DNA of 64,000 bases, taken from contig NZ_LNUP01000016.1 of the NCBI RefSeq assembly GCF_001512295.1, positions 1-64,000 of the forward strand, in the 5' to 3' direction. This document shows, piece by piece, positions 1 to 10,600 of the stretch. Every line of letters begins with the position of its first letter. Position 1 is the first letter of the stretch. Position numbers and translations under genes: made by a program. Source of the DNA: Pseudomonas sp. EpS/L25. GTDB lineage: Bacteria; Pseudomonadota; Gammaproteobacteria; Pseudomonadales; Pseudomonadaceae. A model generated the notes under the pieces. The model did not search any database, had not been told where the DNA came from, and saw only the letters and a program-made list of their open reading frames with translations.

Positions 1-2
1 AG

Positions 3-689
3 CAGCGGCGCAATTTCGCCCTCACCCGCGTCGCGCCCCAGCACGAGGAAATCGTCCTGCCCGGCGCCCATGCCGACCTGGGTGGCGGCTATCCGGCCGA
101 GATGACCGAGCGCCTGCTGCTGACCCGACCGCGCGCCTCGCGCGAACGCTATGGCACCGACAGCCATACCGCCTGGAGTTATCGCCAGGCCCAGATCGAG
201 CTGGCGCATATCCAGCAGGAAGCCTGGTTCGATCCGGATCAGGCCAGGCTGACCCTCGATACGTGGCGCATCAGGCTGCCCGCTGCTCGCGGCGACCGGC
301 CGGAATCCGAGGTCTTCGCCGCCGTGCGCTTGGAACGACGGGTGCGGGGCGACTTGTCCCTGGTCTATCTGCGGGTGATGCACCGCCTGGCCAGCCTCCA
401 AGGGGTGCCGCTGTCGGCCATCGATGACGACGATCCCGAATTACGCCTGCCGGATGAACTCCAGGCAATAGCCACCAAGCTTCAGGCCCATGCTCAGGGG
501 GCTGCGCTCCATCTCGACCAGGCCGAAACCCGCCTGCTGTTCGGGCGCTACGTGCACCTCTCCGCCCATTGGCAGGCCCAGATCGGCCGCGGCCTGGGCA
601 ACGTGGACGTGGTCTTCGTCCATGCCCCCACGCCCGACGGTCGGCGCTACGTCTATCCAAACCTTCCCCAGGCAGGTTATCCACAATGA
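3..689 (+). CDS. Tle1-like DUF2235 phospholipase effector, C-terminal part (5' end outside window)
   Basis: The frame is open from the left edge and ends at TGA 687-689, leaving 228 residues of a longer protein. Residues 21-30 read GAHADLGGGY, the G-x-H-x-D-x-G-G-G-Y signature of the DUF2235 alpha/beta hydrolase family. That family includes the type VI secretion lipase effectors of the Tle1 class. The GxSxG nucleophile expected upstream lies outside the window. The remaining ~200 residues are helical and charged. The stop overlaps the start of a lipoprotein gene (ATGA), the usual effector-immunity arrangement. The family call rests on one motif plus the neighbour; delivery by a type VI system is inferred, since no vgrG or adaptor is visible here. 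Confidence 0.72.
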   Translation, partial: QRRNFALTRVAPQHEEIVLPGAHADLGGGYPAEMTERLLLTRPRASRERYGTDSHTAWSYRQAQIELAHIQQEAWFDPDQARLTLDTWRIRLPAARGDRPESEVFAAVRLERRVRGDLSLVYLRVMHRLASLQGVPLSAIDDDDPELRLPDELQAIATKLQAHAQGAALHLDQAETRLLFGRYVHLSAHWQAQIGRGLGNVDVVFVHAPTPDGRRYVYPNLPQAGYPQ

Positions 690-1372
690 GCCGCTGGCTG
701 CTTTGCCTCATCCTGGTGCTGGGACTGACCGGCTGCCAGTCCAGTGCCGCGACCAACCCCAAGCTGCCCTACGCTGCCTGGTACCTGGGCTTCCTGGCAC
801 CCAACTACATGGAGGTCTGGCTGGAGCGAGCCGACATCAGCGACATCAACGGCCTCATCTTTCCCAGGGCCATGGGGGGGGTGGTTGCCATGGGCCAGCC
901 CGAGAGTCTATCGGCTACCGCCAGGGGCTGGCCCAAGCGAATCGGCTCGGGCAAAGGCCGCTCCATGACCGGCCTGGATCTGCCCTATGTGGTTTCACTG
1001 CGTTGGCAATCCATGGTCGAGCCCCAGACCTACCATGCGGCGTTTCTTATTCCCGATTGGGCGCGAAGGAAGATGGTCGAGAGTCTGCCAGCAGACTGTC
1101 CTGTCAGTGGTCGCACCTCGGACTATCGCAAGGATCTCACCATCGGCTTGGCCCCAGGCGGTGTGGTCAAAGTCTGGATCATGGGCCCCTGTCTCGACCC
1201 CATCGAAGTCCTGACCTTGCAAGCCGAAATTGAGCCCAAGGGGCCCTACGGTGGCAAGTCGGGCGGCAAGTACCGCCCGCTGTCTCCGGTGGTGAAGGCC
1301 TATGTCGACAAGTACGGCGTGCCCTACGGCAGCTGGTGGGCGCCGATCCCCTACACCACGGTCGGCCCTTGA
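686..1372 (+). CDS. DUF2931-type lipoprotein, probable immunity protein to the upstream Tle1-like effector
   Basis: This 228-residue protein has a type II signal peptide with lipobox LTGC, the lipidated Cys being residue 17, so it should be membrane-anchored facing the periplasm. The start ATG overlaps the stop of the DUF2235 gene by four bases, implying translational coupling. A longer in-frame reading upstream is rejected because it would put a charged leader before an ideal lipoprotein signal. The mature part (W-rich, with DYRKDLTIGLAPGGVVKVW) resembles DUF2931 proteins. These are small lipoproteins commonly found next to DUF2235 effectors, where they protect against periplasmic phospholipase activity. 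The immunity role is inferred from family and position. Confidence 0.7.
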   Translation: MSRWLLCLILVLGLTGCQSSAATNPKLPYAAWYLGFLAPNYMEVWLERADISDINGLIFPRAMGGVVAMGQPESLSATARGWPKRIGSGKGRSMTGLDLPYVVSLRWQSMVEPQTYHAAFLIPDWARRKMVESLPADCPVSGRTSDYRKDLTIGLAPGGVVKVWIMGPCLDPIEVLTLQAEIEPKGPYGGKSGGKYRPLSPVVKAYVDKYGVPYGSWWAPIPYTTVGP

Positions 1373-1388
1373 ACGCGGGACGTGTAGT

Positions 1389-2453
1389 CTACGCCTCGCC
1401 GTGCCGCGCCAGCGCCCATTCCACATGCTCGCGCACCAGCGGCGAAGGATGCTCGGCGTGGACCTTCAGCGCCTCCAGCACCGGAATGCTGGTCGGTGCA
1501 TTGCCCAGGCCCACCGCCAGGTTGCGCAGCCAGCGCTCGTAGCCGGCACGGCGGAGGGGTGAGCCTTCGGTGCGGCTGAGGAATTCGCTTTCGCTCCAGC
1601 GGAAGAGGTCGGCCAGGCTGGCGTTGTCCAGTCCGTGGCGTGGCTGGAAATCGCCTTCGGCAGAGGGTTTGGCGAAGCGATTCCAGGGGCAGACCAGCTG
1701 GCAGTCGTCGCAGCCGAAGACCCGGTTGCCGATCAAAGGGCGCAGCTCCGGCGGAATGCTGCCCTTGAACTCGATGGTCAGGTAGGAGATGCAGCGCCGG
1801 GCGTCAAGCTGGTAAGGACCGACGAAGGCCTGGGTCGGGCAGATGTCCAGGCAGGCGCGGCAGGTACCGCAATGGTCACGTGGGGTAGGCTCGTCCACCG
1901 GTAGGGGCACGTCGACGAAGAGTTCGCCCAGGAAGAACCAGCTCCCGGCCTTGCGATTGAGCACCAGGGTGTTCTTGCCGATCCAGCCCAGGCCGGCCTG
2001 TTCGGCGAGGGCCTTTTCCAGTACCGGGGCGCTGTCGACGAAGGCGCGATAGCCGAAGGGGCCGACCTCGGCCTGGATGCGCTCGGCCAAGTGCTGCAGG
2101 CGCTTGCGGATCAGCTTGTGATAGTCGCGGCCCAGGGCATAGCGCGAGAGGTAGGCGGCGGTGCCATCGGCCAGGCGCTCGCTCATGCGGGTGTCGCCGG
2201 GCAGGTAGTCCATACGCAGGGAAATGACTCTCAGGGTGCCCGGGACCAGTTCGGCCGGCCGCGAACGTTTGGTTCCGTGCGCGGCCATATAGTCCATCTC
2301 GCCGTGGAAACCGGCGGCCAGCCAGCGCTCCAGATGTTCTTCGTGACGTGCCAGATCCAGGCCGGCGATACCGGTCTGCTGAAAGCCCAGTTCCCGGCCC
2401 CAGGTCTTGATGAGGTCGGCCAGGGCGGCGAGGTCTAGGGCGCAAGCGGACAT
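1389..2453 (-). CDS. queG: Epoxyqueuosine reductase
   Basis: QueG makes the last step of queuosine synthesis, reducing epoxyqueuosine to queuosine in the wobble position of GUN-anticodon tRNAs, using cobalamin and two 4Fe-4S clusters. The 354-residue protein has the conserved Asp140 (FVDSAPVLEKA) and ferredoxin-like clusters Cys195/198/201/205 (HCGTCRACLDICP) and Cys248/251/255 (GCDDCQLVCP), followed by a HEAT-like helical tail. The ATG at 2453 is preferred over an extension of 21 residues because it starts at the conserved N-terminus. It is divergent from nnr with a 61-bp gap, and its 3' end almost meets the DUF2931 gene. Its B12 requirement fits the cobalamin genes further along. Confidence 0.96.
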   Translation of the reverse strand: MSACALDLAALADLIKTWGRELGFQQTGIAGLDLARHEEHLERWLAAGFHGEMDYMAAHGTKRSRPAELVPGTLRVISLRMDYLPGDTRMSERLADGTAAYLSRYALGRDYHKLIRKRLQHLAERIQAEVGPFGYRAFVDSAPVLEKALAEQAGLGWIGKNTLVLNRKAGSWFFLGELFVDVPLPVDEPTPRDHCGTCRACLDICPTQAFVGPYQLDARRCISYLTIEFKGSIPPELRPLIGNRVFGCDDCQLVCPWNRFAKPSAEGDFQPRHGLDNASLADLFRWSESEFLSRTEGSPLRRAGYERWLRNLAVGLGNAPTSIPVLEALKVHAEHPSPLVREHVEWALARHGEA

Positions 2454-2514
2454 CGACAGGAACGCACGGGCAGGAGGGCCGCCCATTTTGCCAGACTCCG
2501 GAGGCTTTCCCAGC

Positions 2515-4002
2515 ATGCACGACGAACTGCCGTTCCAGCTCTACAGCGCCCAGCAGGTGCGGGATCTCGATGCCCAACTCATCGCCGGCGGCCTGCCGGG
2601 GCTCGAACTGATGCGCCGTGCGGCTGCGGCGACCTGGCGCTCCCTGCGCCATGGCTGGCCCCATGCCGGCGCGCTGTGCGTGCTGGCCGGCGGCGGCAAC
2701 AATGCGGGTGACGGCTATCTGGTCGCCAGCCTGGCCCGCAAGGCCGGCTGGCAGGCGCGTGTCTGGTACCTGGCCGACCCGGCTGGGCTCAGGGGCGACG
2801 CCGCCCTGGCCCATGCCGAGGCGCAGGCCGCCGGGGTGGACATCCAGCCCTGGCGCGCGGATGCCCCGCTCGGCGGCGTGGTGGTCGATGCCCTGCTGGG
2901 TACGGGCCTCAAGGGGCCGGCCCGCCAGCCCTACGCCGCGGCCATCGAACGGATCAACGCCAGCGAACTGCCGGTGGTGGCCATCGACCTCCCGTCCGGG
3001 CTGGACGCCGATACCGGCGCCGCGGCCGGCCCCCTGGTGCGGGCCGACCTGACCATCTGCTTCATTGGCCTCAAGCTCGGGCTGTTCACCGGCAAGGGCC
3101 CGGATCACGTCGGTAGCCTGGTGTTCGAGCCCTTGATGGAGGAGCCGCAGAATCCCGCCCATGCCACCGCCCAACGCCTGGCGCCGGGCAACCTGCCGCG
3201 GCTGATGGCGCGACCGCTCAATGCGCACAAGGGGCAATTCGGGCATCTGCTGGTGATCGGCGGCGACGAAGGCACCGGCGGTGCAGCCATCATGGCCAGC
3301 GAGGCGGCGCTGCGTTGCGGTGCCGGCATGCTCAGCCTGGCAACCCGGCCGTCCAACGTGGCGGCGGTCCTGGCACGGCGCCCGGAGATCATGGTCGCTG
3401 GCGTGCATTCCAGTTTTGCCGTGCTGGAACTGGCGAAGAAGGCCGATGTGCTCGCCGTCGGGCCGGGCCTGGGGCAGGGCGCCTGGGGCAAAGCCTTGGC
3501 CAGTGCGGCCGCGACGCTTGACGTCGCCCAGGTCTGGGACGCCGATGCTCTCAACCTGCTCGCCGCTGGCGTGGTGCAGGCGCCCCGTGGTCCCTGGGTA
3601 ATGACACCCCACCCAGGCGAAGCGGCGCGGCTACTGGGCGTGGCGACCGCCGACATCGAGGCTGATCGGCCCGGCAGTGCCCGCGAACTGGCCCGGCGCT
3701 ACGGCGCCGTGGCTCTGCTCAAGGGTTTCGGCACCCTGATCGCCCATCCGGATGGACGCATGGCGTTGTGTGGCGAAGGGCATCCGGCAATGGCCACCGG
3801 TGGCCTGGGCGACGTCCTCACCGGTATCATCGCCGCCCTGCTGGGGCAGGGGCTGGCACCCTTCGAGGCGGCCTGCCTGGGAGCCTGGCTGCATGGCCGC
3901 GCCGGCGCCGAGCTGGGTCGCCAGGGCCGCGGCCTCGCCGCCAGCGATCTGCCCCCGGTCGCCCGCCAGTTGCTCGAGGAACTCCAGCCATGCCTGAACT
4001 GA
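2515..4002 (+). CDS. nnr: Bifunctional NAD(P)H-hydrate repair enzyme (epimerase/dehydratase)
   Basis: This protein repairs hydrated NAD(P)H. The N-terminal YjeF_N half (about residues 1-225) epimerises R- to S-NAD(P)HX and carries [10 protein letters not shown] at 59-68. The C-terminal ribokinase-like half (about 230-495) is the ADP-dependent S-NAD(P)HX dehydratase, with GGLGDVLTG at 429-437. The length of 495 residues suits the bacterial fusion. The ATG at 2515 is preceded by a good ribosome site (GGAGG). The gene overlaps tsaE by 13 bp, the standard gammaproteobacterial nnr-tsaE-amiB-mutL-miaA-hfq arrangement. Confidence 0.96.
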   Translation: MHDELPFQLYSAQQVRDLDAQLIAGGLPGLELMRRAAAATWRSLRHGWPHAGALCVLAGGGNNAGDGYLVASLARKAGWQARVWYLADPAGLRGDAALAHAEAQAAGVDIQPWRADAPLGGVVVDALLGTGLKGPARQPYAAAIERINASELPVVAIDLPSGLDADTGAAAGPLVRADLTICFIGLKLGLFTGKGPDHVGSLVFEPLMEEPQNPAHATAQRLAPGNLPRLMARPLNAHKGQFGHLLVIGGDEGTGGAAIMASEAALRCGAGMLSLATRPSNVAAVLARRPEIMVAGVHSSFAVLELAKKADVLAVGPGLGQGAWGKALASAAATLDVAQVWDADALNLLAAGVVQAPRGPWVMTPHPGEAARLLGVATADIEADRPGSARELARRYGAVALLKGFGTLIAHPDGRMALCGEGHPAMATGGLGDVLTGIIAALLGQGLAPFEAACLGAWLHGRAGAELGRQGRGLAASDLPPVARQLLEELQPCLN

Positions 4003-4451
4003 CCCTGTACGCCGCCGACGAAGCCGCCATGTACGCCCTCGGCGCGCGCCTGGCCCAGGCCAGCGGTGGGCGCGGCGTGCTCTATCTGCACGGTGATCTG
4101 GGCGCCGGCAAGACCACCCTGTCGCGCGGCATCCTGCGCGGCCTCGGTCATGCCGGCGCGGTGAAGAGTCCTACCTTCACCCTGGTCGAGCCCTATGAAC
4201 TGGCCGGCGGCGCGGTCTATCACTTCGACCTCTATCGCCTGGCCGATCCGGAGGAACTGGAATTCATGGGGATTCGCGACTACTTCACATCCGAGGCCTT
4301 GTGCCTGGTGGAATGGCCCGAGCGCGGGCAGGGCGTTTTGCCAAAGCCGGACCTGGCCATTACCATTACGCCACGCGCCGACGGCCGTGATCTCCGCCTG
4401 GTCAGCCAGGGAGCCCATGGCGAGGCCTGGTGCGCCGCCCTCGCGTCCTAG
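3990..4451 (+). CDS. tsaE: tRNA t6A biosynthesis ATPase TsaE
   Basis: TsaE is the small ATPase that drives turnover of the TsaB-TsaD complex, which makes the threonylcarbamoyl group of t6A37 in ANN-decoding tRNAs. The 153-residue protein has the P-loop GDLGAGKTT at residues 35-43, the [10 protein letters not shown] segment and HFDLYRL that typify the family. Its ATG lies inside the end of nnr (13-bp overlap), so translation is probably coupled. A 90-bp gap with a small hairpin around TAGTCGCTCCGCGACT separates it from amiB. Confidence 0.96.
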   Translation: MPELTLYAADEAAMYALGARLAQASGGRGVLYLHGDLGAGKTTLSRGILRGLGHAGAVKSPTFTLVEPYELAGGAVYHFDLYRLADPEELEFMGIRDYFTSEALCLVEWPERGQGVLPKPDLAITITPRADGRDLRLVSQGAHGEAWCAALAS

Positions 4452-4541
4452 GTCGGTCTGAAACGACCCGATAGTCGCTCCGCGACTGTCAGGCGACTCC
4501 TAGGCGCCGATCCTTCGTTCTCCAGCTATACGGTCGCAGGC

Positions 4542-5972
4542 ATGCGCAAGCGTTTTCTCAGGTCGGGACTCGGCCTGTTGTTGTTGATCCTGAGCAGCCA
4601 GCTCCTCGCCGCTACCCAAATCAAGGGGATGCGCGTCTGGCGTGCGCCCGACAATACCCGGCTGGTGTTCGATCTCACCGGCCCGGTCAAGGCCAGCGTC
4701 TTCACCCTCAGTGCCCCGGACCGCATCGTCATCGACCTGTCCGGCGCGCAGCTCGACGGTGGGCTGAACGAAAAGCCGCTGCGCAACACCCCCATCACCG
4801 GCCTGCGGGCGGCCCAGCGTTCGCCGGGCGAGGTGCGCCTGGTGCTGGACACCAAGGGCGCCCTGACGCCCAAGAGCTTTACCCTGGCGCCCAACAAGGA
4901 ATACGGCAATCGCCTGGTGGTCGACCTCTACGACCAGGGCACCGATCCCGCCACCAGCGACATCCCCGCCACCGTCACGCCCAATCTGCCGGCCACTCCG
5001 GTGACGCCCGCCCAGCCGGCGACGCGCCTGCCGTCGAGCCCTAGTGGCAAGCGCGACGTGGTGGTGGTGATCGATCCGGGCCACGGCGGTGAAGACCCGG
5101 GTGCCATCGGTCGCGGCCGGTTGTACGAGAAGAACGTGGTGCTGGCCATCGCCAAGCAGCTGCAGGCCAATCTCAACCGGCAGAAGGGCTTTCGCGCCGA
5201 GCTGACCCGTACCAGCGACTACTTCATCCCGCTGCGCCAGCGGCAGGTCATCGCCCGCAAGAAGGGCGCCGACCTGTTCATCTCCATCCACGCCGACTCG
5301 GCGCCCAGCTCCAGCGCCGAGGGCGTCACCGTCTTCGCCCTGTCCCAGCGCGGCGCCACTTCCGAGGCCGCCCGTTGGCTGGCCGACGCGGAAAACCGCT
5401 CCGACCAGGTCGGCGGCGTCTCCGACGCCCTGGACAACAAGGATCCCATGCTCGCCGGCGTGCTCATGGACCTGTCCATGACCGCCACCGTGGCCTCCAG
5501 CCTGGAGGTCGGCCAGACCATCCTCGGCCAGGTCGGCCGGGCCACTAAGCTACTGCATTCGCGGGTCGAGCAGGCCGGCTTCGTGGTACTCAAGTCGCCG
5601 GACATCCCCTCGATCCTGGTGGAGACCGGCTTCATCACCAATGCCAACGAATCGGCCAAGTTGGCCAGTCCGGCGCACCAGGGCCTACTGGCCCGGCAGA
5701 TCCAGGCGGGTGTGGTGCAATACTTCCAGCACCGGCCGCCGCCCGGCACCTACCTGGCCTGGCAGCGCGAGCAGCGTGGTGGCAAGCTCGGCATCGTGCG
5801 TGGCGTCGACCAGCACCGGGTGCAACCCGGCGAGAGCCTGAGCCTGATCGCCCGGCGCTATGACGTGGACCTCTCCACCCTGCGCGCCGCCAACCGGCTC
5901 AAGGGCGACCGCATCCGCTCCGGCCAGGTCCTCACCATTCCCACCCACGAACTGGCGGCCAGCAATGACTGA
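4542..5972 (+). CDS. amiB: N-acetylmuramoyl-L-alanine amidase AmiB (AMIN, Amidase_3, LysM)
   Basis: AmiB is a periplasmic zinc amidase that cuts stem peptides from glycan strands during septal splitting. The 476-residue protein starts with a Sec signal (about residues 1-24). An AMIN domain (about 25-125) for septal targeting follows, then a low-complexity T/P linker and the Amidase_3 domain (about 170-400). The zinc ligand His181 sits in [15 protein letters not shown] and a distal catalytic Glu in [12 protein letters not shown] LysM peptidoglycan-binding module closes the C-terminus (about 428-472). The stop overlaps the mutL start by eight bases. EnvC/NlpD-type activators are not in the window. 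Confidence 0.96.
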   Translation: MRKRFLRSGLGLLLLILSSQLLAATQIKGMRVWRAPDNTRLVFDLTGPVKASVFTLSAPDRIVIDLSGAQLDGGLNEKPLRNTPITGLRAAQRSPGEVRLVLDTKGALTPKSFTLAPNKEYGNRLVVDLYDQGTDPATSDIPATVTPNLPATPVTPAQPATRLPSSPSGKRDVVVVIDPGHGGEDPGAIGRGRLYEKNVVLAIAKQLQANLNRQKGFRAELTRTSDYFIPLRQRQVIARKKGADLFISIHADSAPSSSAEGVTVFALSQRGATSEAARWLADAENRSDQVGGVSDALDNKDPMLAGVLMDLSMTATVASSLEVGQTILGQVGRATKLLHSRVEQAGFVVLKSPDIPSILVETGFITNANESAKLASPAHQGLLARQIQAGVVQYFQHRPPPGTYLAWQREQRGGKLGIVRGVDQHRVQPGESLSLIARRYDVDLSTLRAANRLKGDRIRSGQVLTIPTHELAASND

Positions 5973-7866
5973 ACCCCGGCGCATCCAGCTGCTCAGTCCG
6001 CGGCTGTCCAACCAGATCGCCGCCGGTGAGGTGGTCGAACGCCCCGCCTCGGTGGCCAAGGAGTTGCTGGAGAACGCCCTGGATGCCGGGGCCACTCGCA
6101 TCGACATCGAGGTGGAGCAGGGTGGCGTCAAGCTGCTGCGCATCCGCGACGATGGCCACGGCATCCCGGCGGATGACCTGCCGCTGGCCCTGGCACGCCA
6201 TGCCACCAGCAAGATCTACCATCTGGACGAACTGGAAAGCGTCACCAGCCTGGGCTTTCGCGGCGAGGCCCTGGCCTCGGTCAGCTCGGTGTCGCGCCTC
6301 ACCCTGACCTCGCGCTACCGGGGCGAGGACCAGGCCTGGCAGGTGGAGACCGAAGGCCGCGAGATGCAGCCGCGGGTCCAGCCCGCCGCCCATCCCCAGG
6401 GTACCTCGGTGGAGGTCCGCGACCTGTTCTTCAATACGCCGGCGCGGCGCAAGTTCCTGCGCGCCGAGAAGACCGAATTCGACCACCTGCAGGAAGTGGT
6501 GCGACGCCTGGCACTGGCGCGCTTCGACGTCGGCTTCCATCTGCGACACAACGGCAAGAGCGTGCTCGCCCTGCATCCGGCGGGCGATCCGCAGAGCCAG
6601 GGACGGCGGGTCGGCGCCGTGTGCAGCCCGGCCTTCCTCGAACAGGCCCTGCCGCTGGAGCATGAGCGCAACGGCCTGCGTCTCTGGGGCTGGGTCGGCC
6701 TGCCGACCTTCTCGCGCAGCCAGGCCGATCTGCAGTACTTCTACGTCAACGGCCGCATGGTGCGCGACAAGCTGGTCGCCCACGCCGTGCGTCAGGCCTA
6801 CCGCGACGTGCTCTACAACGGTCGCCATCCGGCCTTCGTGCTGTTCCTCGAACTCGATCCGGCGACGGTGGACGTCAACGTCCACCCCACCAAGCACGAG
6901 GTGCGCTTCCGTGATAGCCGCCAGGTGCACGACTTTCTCTACGGCACCCTGCACCGTGCCCTGGGTGACATCCGTCCGGACGCCCAACTCGCCGTGGTGG
7001 CGCCTACCGCAGCGACGCCCCTGAGCGGCCCGGCCGCCGGCGAATTCGGCCCCCAGGGCGAAATGCGCCTGGCCGCCGCCGCTTTGCACGACAGTCCCGC
7101 CCCGCCTGCCCAGCCCTTTGCCGGCGGCGGTGGCCCGGGTGGCGCGCCGCGCTACAGTGGCCCCATGCCGCAGCCCTATGCCGGGGCGCCGGTCGCCGAG
7201 GTGCAGAGTGCCTACAAGGCCTTCTTCGCGCCGTTGCCGGAGGGTGAGCAGGCTGCGTCCCTGCCGGCGGAGCAGGGCGACGTCCCGCCCCTGGGCTATG
7301 CCCTGGCCCAGCTCAAGGGTATCTACATCCTGGCCGAGAACGCCCAGGGCCTGATCCTGGTGGACATGCATGCCGCCCATGAGCGCATCACCTACGAGCG
7401 CCTCAAGGTGGCCATGGCCAGCGAAGGCCTGCGCGGCCAGCCGCTGCTGGTGCCCGAGTCCCTGGCGGTCAGCGAGCGCGAAGCCGATTGCGCCGAAGAG
7501 CACGGGCTGTGGTTCGAGCGCCTCGGCTTCGAACTGCAGCGCCTCGGTCCGGAGACCCTGGCCATCCGCCAGATTCCCGCGCTGCTCAAGCAGGCCCAGG
7601 CCGCCCGGCTGGTGCAGGACGTGCTCGCCGATCTGCTCGACTACGGCACCAGCGACCGCATCCAGGCGCACCTCAACGAATTGCTCGGTACCATGGCCTG
7701 CCATGGCTCGGTGCGCGCCAATCGCCGGCTGACGCTGCCGGAGATGAACGCCCTGCTGCGCGACATGGAAACCACCGAGCGCAGCGGCCAGTGCAACCAC
7801 GGTCGTCCGACCTGGGCCCAGCTCAGCCTGGACGACCTGGACAAACTCTTCCTGCGCGGCCGCTGA
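5965..7866 (+). CDS. mutL: DNA mismatch repair protein MutL with endonuclease motif
   Basis: MutL couples MutS mismatch recognition to strand removal. The 633-residue protein has the GHKL ATPase motifs near its start ([34 protein letters not shown]). A transducer domain, a proline/glycine-rich linker (about 350-420) and a C-terminal dimerisation domain follow. That last domain contains [12 protein letters not shown] from Asp467, which fits the DQHA(x)2E(x)4E endonuclease signature, plus the ACHGS and CNHGRPTW metal-site motifs. It should therefore nick DNA itself, as in Pseudomonas, which lacks MutH. A perfect 8-bp stem hairpin lies between it and miaA. Confidence 0.97.
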   Translation: MTEPRRIQLLSPRLSNQIAAGEVVERPASVAKELLENALDAGATRIDIEVEQGGVKLLRIRDDGHGIPADDLPLALARHATSKIYHLDELESVTSLGFRGEALASVSSVSRLTLTSRYRGEDQAWQVETEGREMQPRVQPAAHPQGTSVEVRDLFFNTPARRKFLRAEKTEFDHLQEVVRRLALARFDVGFHLRHNGKSVLALHPAGDPQSQGRRVGAVCSPAFLEQALPLEHERNGLRLWGWVGLPTFSRSQADLQYFYVNGRMVRDKLVAHAVRQAYRDVLYNGRHPAFVLFLELDPATVDVNVHPTKHEVRFRDSRQVHDFLYGTLHRALGDIRPDAQLAVVAPTAATPLSGPAAGEFGPQGEMRLAAAALHDSPAPPAQPFAGGGGPGGAPRYSGPMPQPYAGAPVAEVQSAYKAFFAPLPEGEQAASLPAEQGDVPPLGYALAQLKGIYILAENAQGLILVDMHAAHERITYERLKVAMASEGLRGQPLLVPESLAVSEREADCAEEHGLWFERLGFELQRLGPETLAIRQIPALLKQAQAARLVQDVLADLLDYGTSDRIQAHLNELLGTMACHGSVRANRRLTLPEMNALLRDMETTERSGQCNHGRPTWAQLSLDDLDKLFLRGR

Positions 7867-7871
7867 CCGCC

Positions 7872-7896
7872 ACGCCGCGTCCTGCGCGGCGTCTTT
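7872..7896 (+). terminator. Hairpin between mutL and miaA, possible attenuator or partial terminator
   Basis: Arms ACGCCGCG (7872-7879) and CGCGGCGT (7885-7892) pair perfectly around a 5-nt loop and are followed by CTTTC. The U-run is short, so this may only pause or partly terminate transcription, or stabilise the mutL 3' end, rather than separate the genes. Confidence 0.4.
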
Positions 7897-7908
7897 CGAG
7901 AACCCCTG

Positions 7909-8889
7909 ATGACCGCCCCCCTGCCGCCCGCCATCTTCCTCATGGGGCCGACCGCCTCCGGCAAGACCGACCTCGCCATCGAACTGGCCCGGCTGCTGCC
8001 CATCGAGCTGATCAGCGTCGACTCAGCGCTCATCTACCGCGGCATGGACATTGGTACCGCCAAGCCCGGCGCCGAGCTGCTGGCGGCCCATCCGCACCGA
8101 CTGGTGGACATCCGCGATCCCGCCGAGAGCTACTCCGCCGCCGAATTCCGCGGCGATGCCCTGGCCGCCATGGCCGAGATCACCGCGGCCGGCCGCATCC
8201 CGCTGCTGGTGGGCGGCACCATGCTCTACTTCAAGGCCCTGCTCGAAGGCCTGGCCGACATGCCCAGTGCCGATCCGGCGGTGCGTGCCGAGATCGAAGC
8301 CCTGGCGGCGCAGGCCGGCTGGAGCGAGATCCATCGGCAACTGGCGGAGGTCGATCCGGTCTCCGCCGCGCGCATCCATCCCAACGACCCCCAGCGTCTG
8401 CTGCGGGCGCTGGAGGTGTTTCGCGTCAGCGGCCGTTCGATGACCGAGCATCGGGCGCGGCAAATGAGTGCCAATACCGATTCGAACGGGGCGTCCCAGA
8501 CACAATTGCCCTATACTGTCGCCCAATTGATCCTGGCGCCTGGCCGTCGCGACGTGCTCCATGCGCGAATCGCCGAGCGCTTCGAACTGATGCTGGAACA
8601 GGGCTTCATCGACGAAGTCTCAGCCTTGCGGGAACGTCCCGATCTGCATCCGGGTCTGCCGTCCATGCGATCCGTGGGCTATCGTCAGGTCTGGGAGTTC
8701 CTCGAGGGGGGCTGCACGCGGGAAGAAATGGTGGCGCGTGGCATCGCGGCGACGCGGCAGTTGGCGAAGCGGCAGTTGACCTGGTTGCGTGGCTGGCCCG
8801 CCGCGTACACCTTCGACAGCCTGGCTTGCGACAATCTGCCACGGATCTTGAAATGTCTCGCCGGCGACTCCATATCGCCCCGCAGCTGA
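7909..8889 (+). CDS. miaA: tRNA dimethylallyltransferase
   Basis: MiaA transfers the dimethylallyl group to N6 of A37 in tRNAs that read UNN codons, the first step to ms2i6A. The 326-residue protein has the P-loop GPTASGKT at residues 13-20, the substrate motif [18 protein letters not shown], and the [11 protein letters not shown] helix. It sits between mutL and hfq in the conserved order. The spacer before hfq (8890-8976) is short, and hfq may also be read from this gene's promoter. Confidence 0.97.
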   Translation: MTAPLPPAIFLMGPTASGKTDLAIELARLLPIELISVDSALIYRGMDIGTAKPGAELLAAHPHRLVDIRDPAESYSAAEFRGDALAAMAEITAAGRIPLLVGGTMLYFKALLEGLADMPSADPAVRAEIEALAAQAGWSEIHRQLAEVDPVSAARIHPNDPQRLLRALEVFRVSGRSMTEHRARQMSANTDSNGASQTQLPYTVAQLILAPGRRDVLHARIAERFELMLEQGFIDEVSALRERPDLHPGLPSMRSVGYRQVWEFLEGGCTREEMVARGIAATRQLAKRQLTWLRGWPAAYTFDSLACDNLPRILKCLAGDSISPRS

Positions 8890-8976
8890 ATCGTTTTTGT
8901 CCGCATGTCCATGGTGGGCAGCGGAAGCTGGCATGTCGCCAGATCGGTATTTTTCATTCTTTAGGAGAGCGACACG

Positions 8977-9222
8977 ATGTCAAAAGGGCATTCGCTACAA
9001 GACCCTTACCTGAACACCCTGCGTAAAGAGCGCGTTCCGGTTTCCATCTATCTCGTCAACGGCATCAAGCTGCAGGGGCAGATCGAGTCCTTCGACCAGT
9101 TCGTGATCCTGCTCAAGAACACCGTCAGCCAGATGGTCTACAAGCATGCGATTTCCACGGTGGTGCCGAGCCGCCCGGTCCGTCTGCCCAGCTCCGAGAC
9201 TGGCGAGTCGGATAGCGAATAA
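8977..9222 (+). CDS. hfq: RNA chaperone Hfq
   Basis: Hfq forms a hexameric ring that pairs small RNAs with mRNAs and, in Pseudomonas, works with Crc in catabolite control. The 81-residue protein carries the Sm1 fold and the Sm2 motif YKHAIST, with the conserved Gln/Phe residues of the proximal face ([17 protein letters not shown]). The C-terminal tail is short (about 15 residues, acidic), as usual for pseudomonads. A strong ribosome site (TAGGAGAG) precedes the ATG. hflX follows after 20 bp. Confidence 0.98.
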   Translation: MSKGHSLQDPYLNTLRKERVPVSIYLVNGIKLQGQIESFDQFVILLKNTVSQMVYKHAISTVVPSRPVRLPSSETGESDSE

Positions 9223-9242
9223 ATAACAAGAGGAGCGCCCTG

Positions 9243-10547
9243 TTGTTCTTCGAGCGTCACGAAGGTGGTGAGCGGGCCATTCTGGTCCATCTGGAAGGCC
9301 TGCATCCCGAGGCGCGCGAAGACCCTCAGGAGTTTCTCGAACTCGCGCGGTCGGCGGGTGCGCAAACCGTGGCTTTCGTCACGGTGAACCGCAGCCAGCC
9401 GACCGCGCGTTTTCTCATAGGTACCGGCAAGGTCGAAGAGCTGCACGATCAGGTGCATGCCAACGAGGCTGACCTGGTCATCTTCAATCACGACCTCACG
9501 CCCAGTCAGGAACGTAACCTCGAAAAAGCCTTCGAGTGCCGCGTCCTGGATCGTACCGGTCTGATTCTCGATATCTTCGCCCAGCGCGCCCGTACCCACG
9601 AGGGCAAGCTGCAGGTGGAGCTCGCCCAGCTCGAACACATGAGCACCCGGCTGGTCCGCGGCTGGACTCACCTCGAGCGGCAGAAGGGCGGTATCGGCCT
9701 GCGTGGCCCGGGTGAAACCCAACTGGAAACCGACCGTCGTCTGCTGCGGATACGGATCCGGCAGATTCGCCAGCGCCTGGACAAGGTGCGCAGCCAGCGT
9801 GAGCAGGCCCGCCGCGGCCGGCGTCGCGCCGAGATTCCCGCCGTGTCCCTGGTCGGCTACACCAACGCCGGCAAGTCCACCCTGTTCAACAGCCTCACCG
9901 AGTCCGGCGTCTATGCCGCCGACCAGTTGTTCGCCACCCTCGATCCCACCCTGCGCCGCCTGGAGCTGCCGGATCTCGGGCCGATCGTGCTGGCCGATAC
10001 GGTCGGCTTCATCCGCCACCTGCCGCACAAGCTGGTGGAAGCCTTCCGTGCGACGCTGGAGGAGTCCAGCAATTCCGACCTGCTGCTGCACGTGATCGAT
10101 GCTCATGAAGAGGATCGCCAGCTGCAGATCCAGCAGGTCGAGGCAGTCCTGCACGAAATTGGTGCCGACGGTCTGCCGATGCTGGAGATCTACAACAAGA
10201 TCGACCTGCTCGACGGCGTCGAACCCCATATCCAGCGCGACGACGAAACCGGCCGCCCGATCCGGGTCTGGGTCTCGGCGCGCGACGGCCGTGGTCTGGA
10301 CCTTATCGGTCAGGCCGTGGCCGAATTGCTCGGCGAAGACCTCTTCGTCGGCGTGTTCCGCCTGCCCCAGCGCCATGCCCGCCTGCGCGCGCGGCTGTTC
10401 GAACTCGGCGTGGTGCAAGGCGATGACCATGACGACGAAGGCAATATCCTGTTGTCTGTACGAGTACCCCGCGCCGAACTCAATCGACTGCTCAGCCGGG
10501 CCGGTGAAGAACCGGAAGTCTTTATCCAGCAACATGTTTTGCAATAA
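9243..10547 (+). CDS. hflX: GTPase HflX, ribosome-splitting factor
   Basis: HflX binds stalled or stressed 70S ribosomes and splits them in a GTP-dependent way. The protein is 434 residues long. An N-terminal HflX domain, a long basic coiled-coil region (residues about 150-195, with GPGETQLETDRR) and the G domain follow in order; the G domain has G1 GYTNAGKST from residue 205 and G3 DTVGF. Translation begins at TTG 9243, giving the expected MFFERH N-terminus, with AGGAG upstream. It lies in the hfq-hflX-hflK-hflC operon. Confidence 0.96.
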   Translation: MFFERHEGGERAILVHLEGLHPEAREDPQEFLELARSAGAQTVAFVTVNRSQPTARFLIGTGKVEELHDQVHANEADLVIFNHDLTPSQERNLEKAFECRVLDRTGLILDIFAQRARTHEGKLQVELAQLEHMSTRLVRGWTHLERQKGGIGLRGPGETQLETDRRLLRIRIRQIRQRLDKVRSQREQARRGRRRAEIPAVSLVGYTNAGKSTLFNSLTESGVYAADQLFATLDPTLRRLELPDLGPIVLADTVGFIRHLPHKLVEAFRATLEESSNSDLLLHVIDAHEEDRQLQIQQVEAVLHEIGADGLPMLEIYNKIDLLDGVEPHIQRDDETGRPIRVWVSARDGRGLDLIGQAVAELLGEDLFVGVFRLPQRHARLRARLFELGVVQGDDHDDEGNILLSVRVPRAELNRLLSRAGEEPEVFIQQHVLQ

Positions 10548-10600
10548 ACCCTTGCTCGGCGCTTTTGTTCGGGCGGGGACCATCCGGTAGCATTGGTCGA

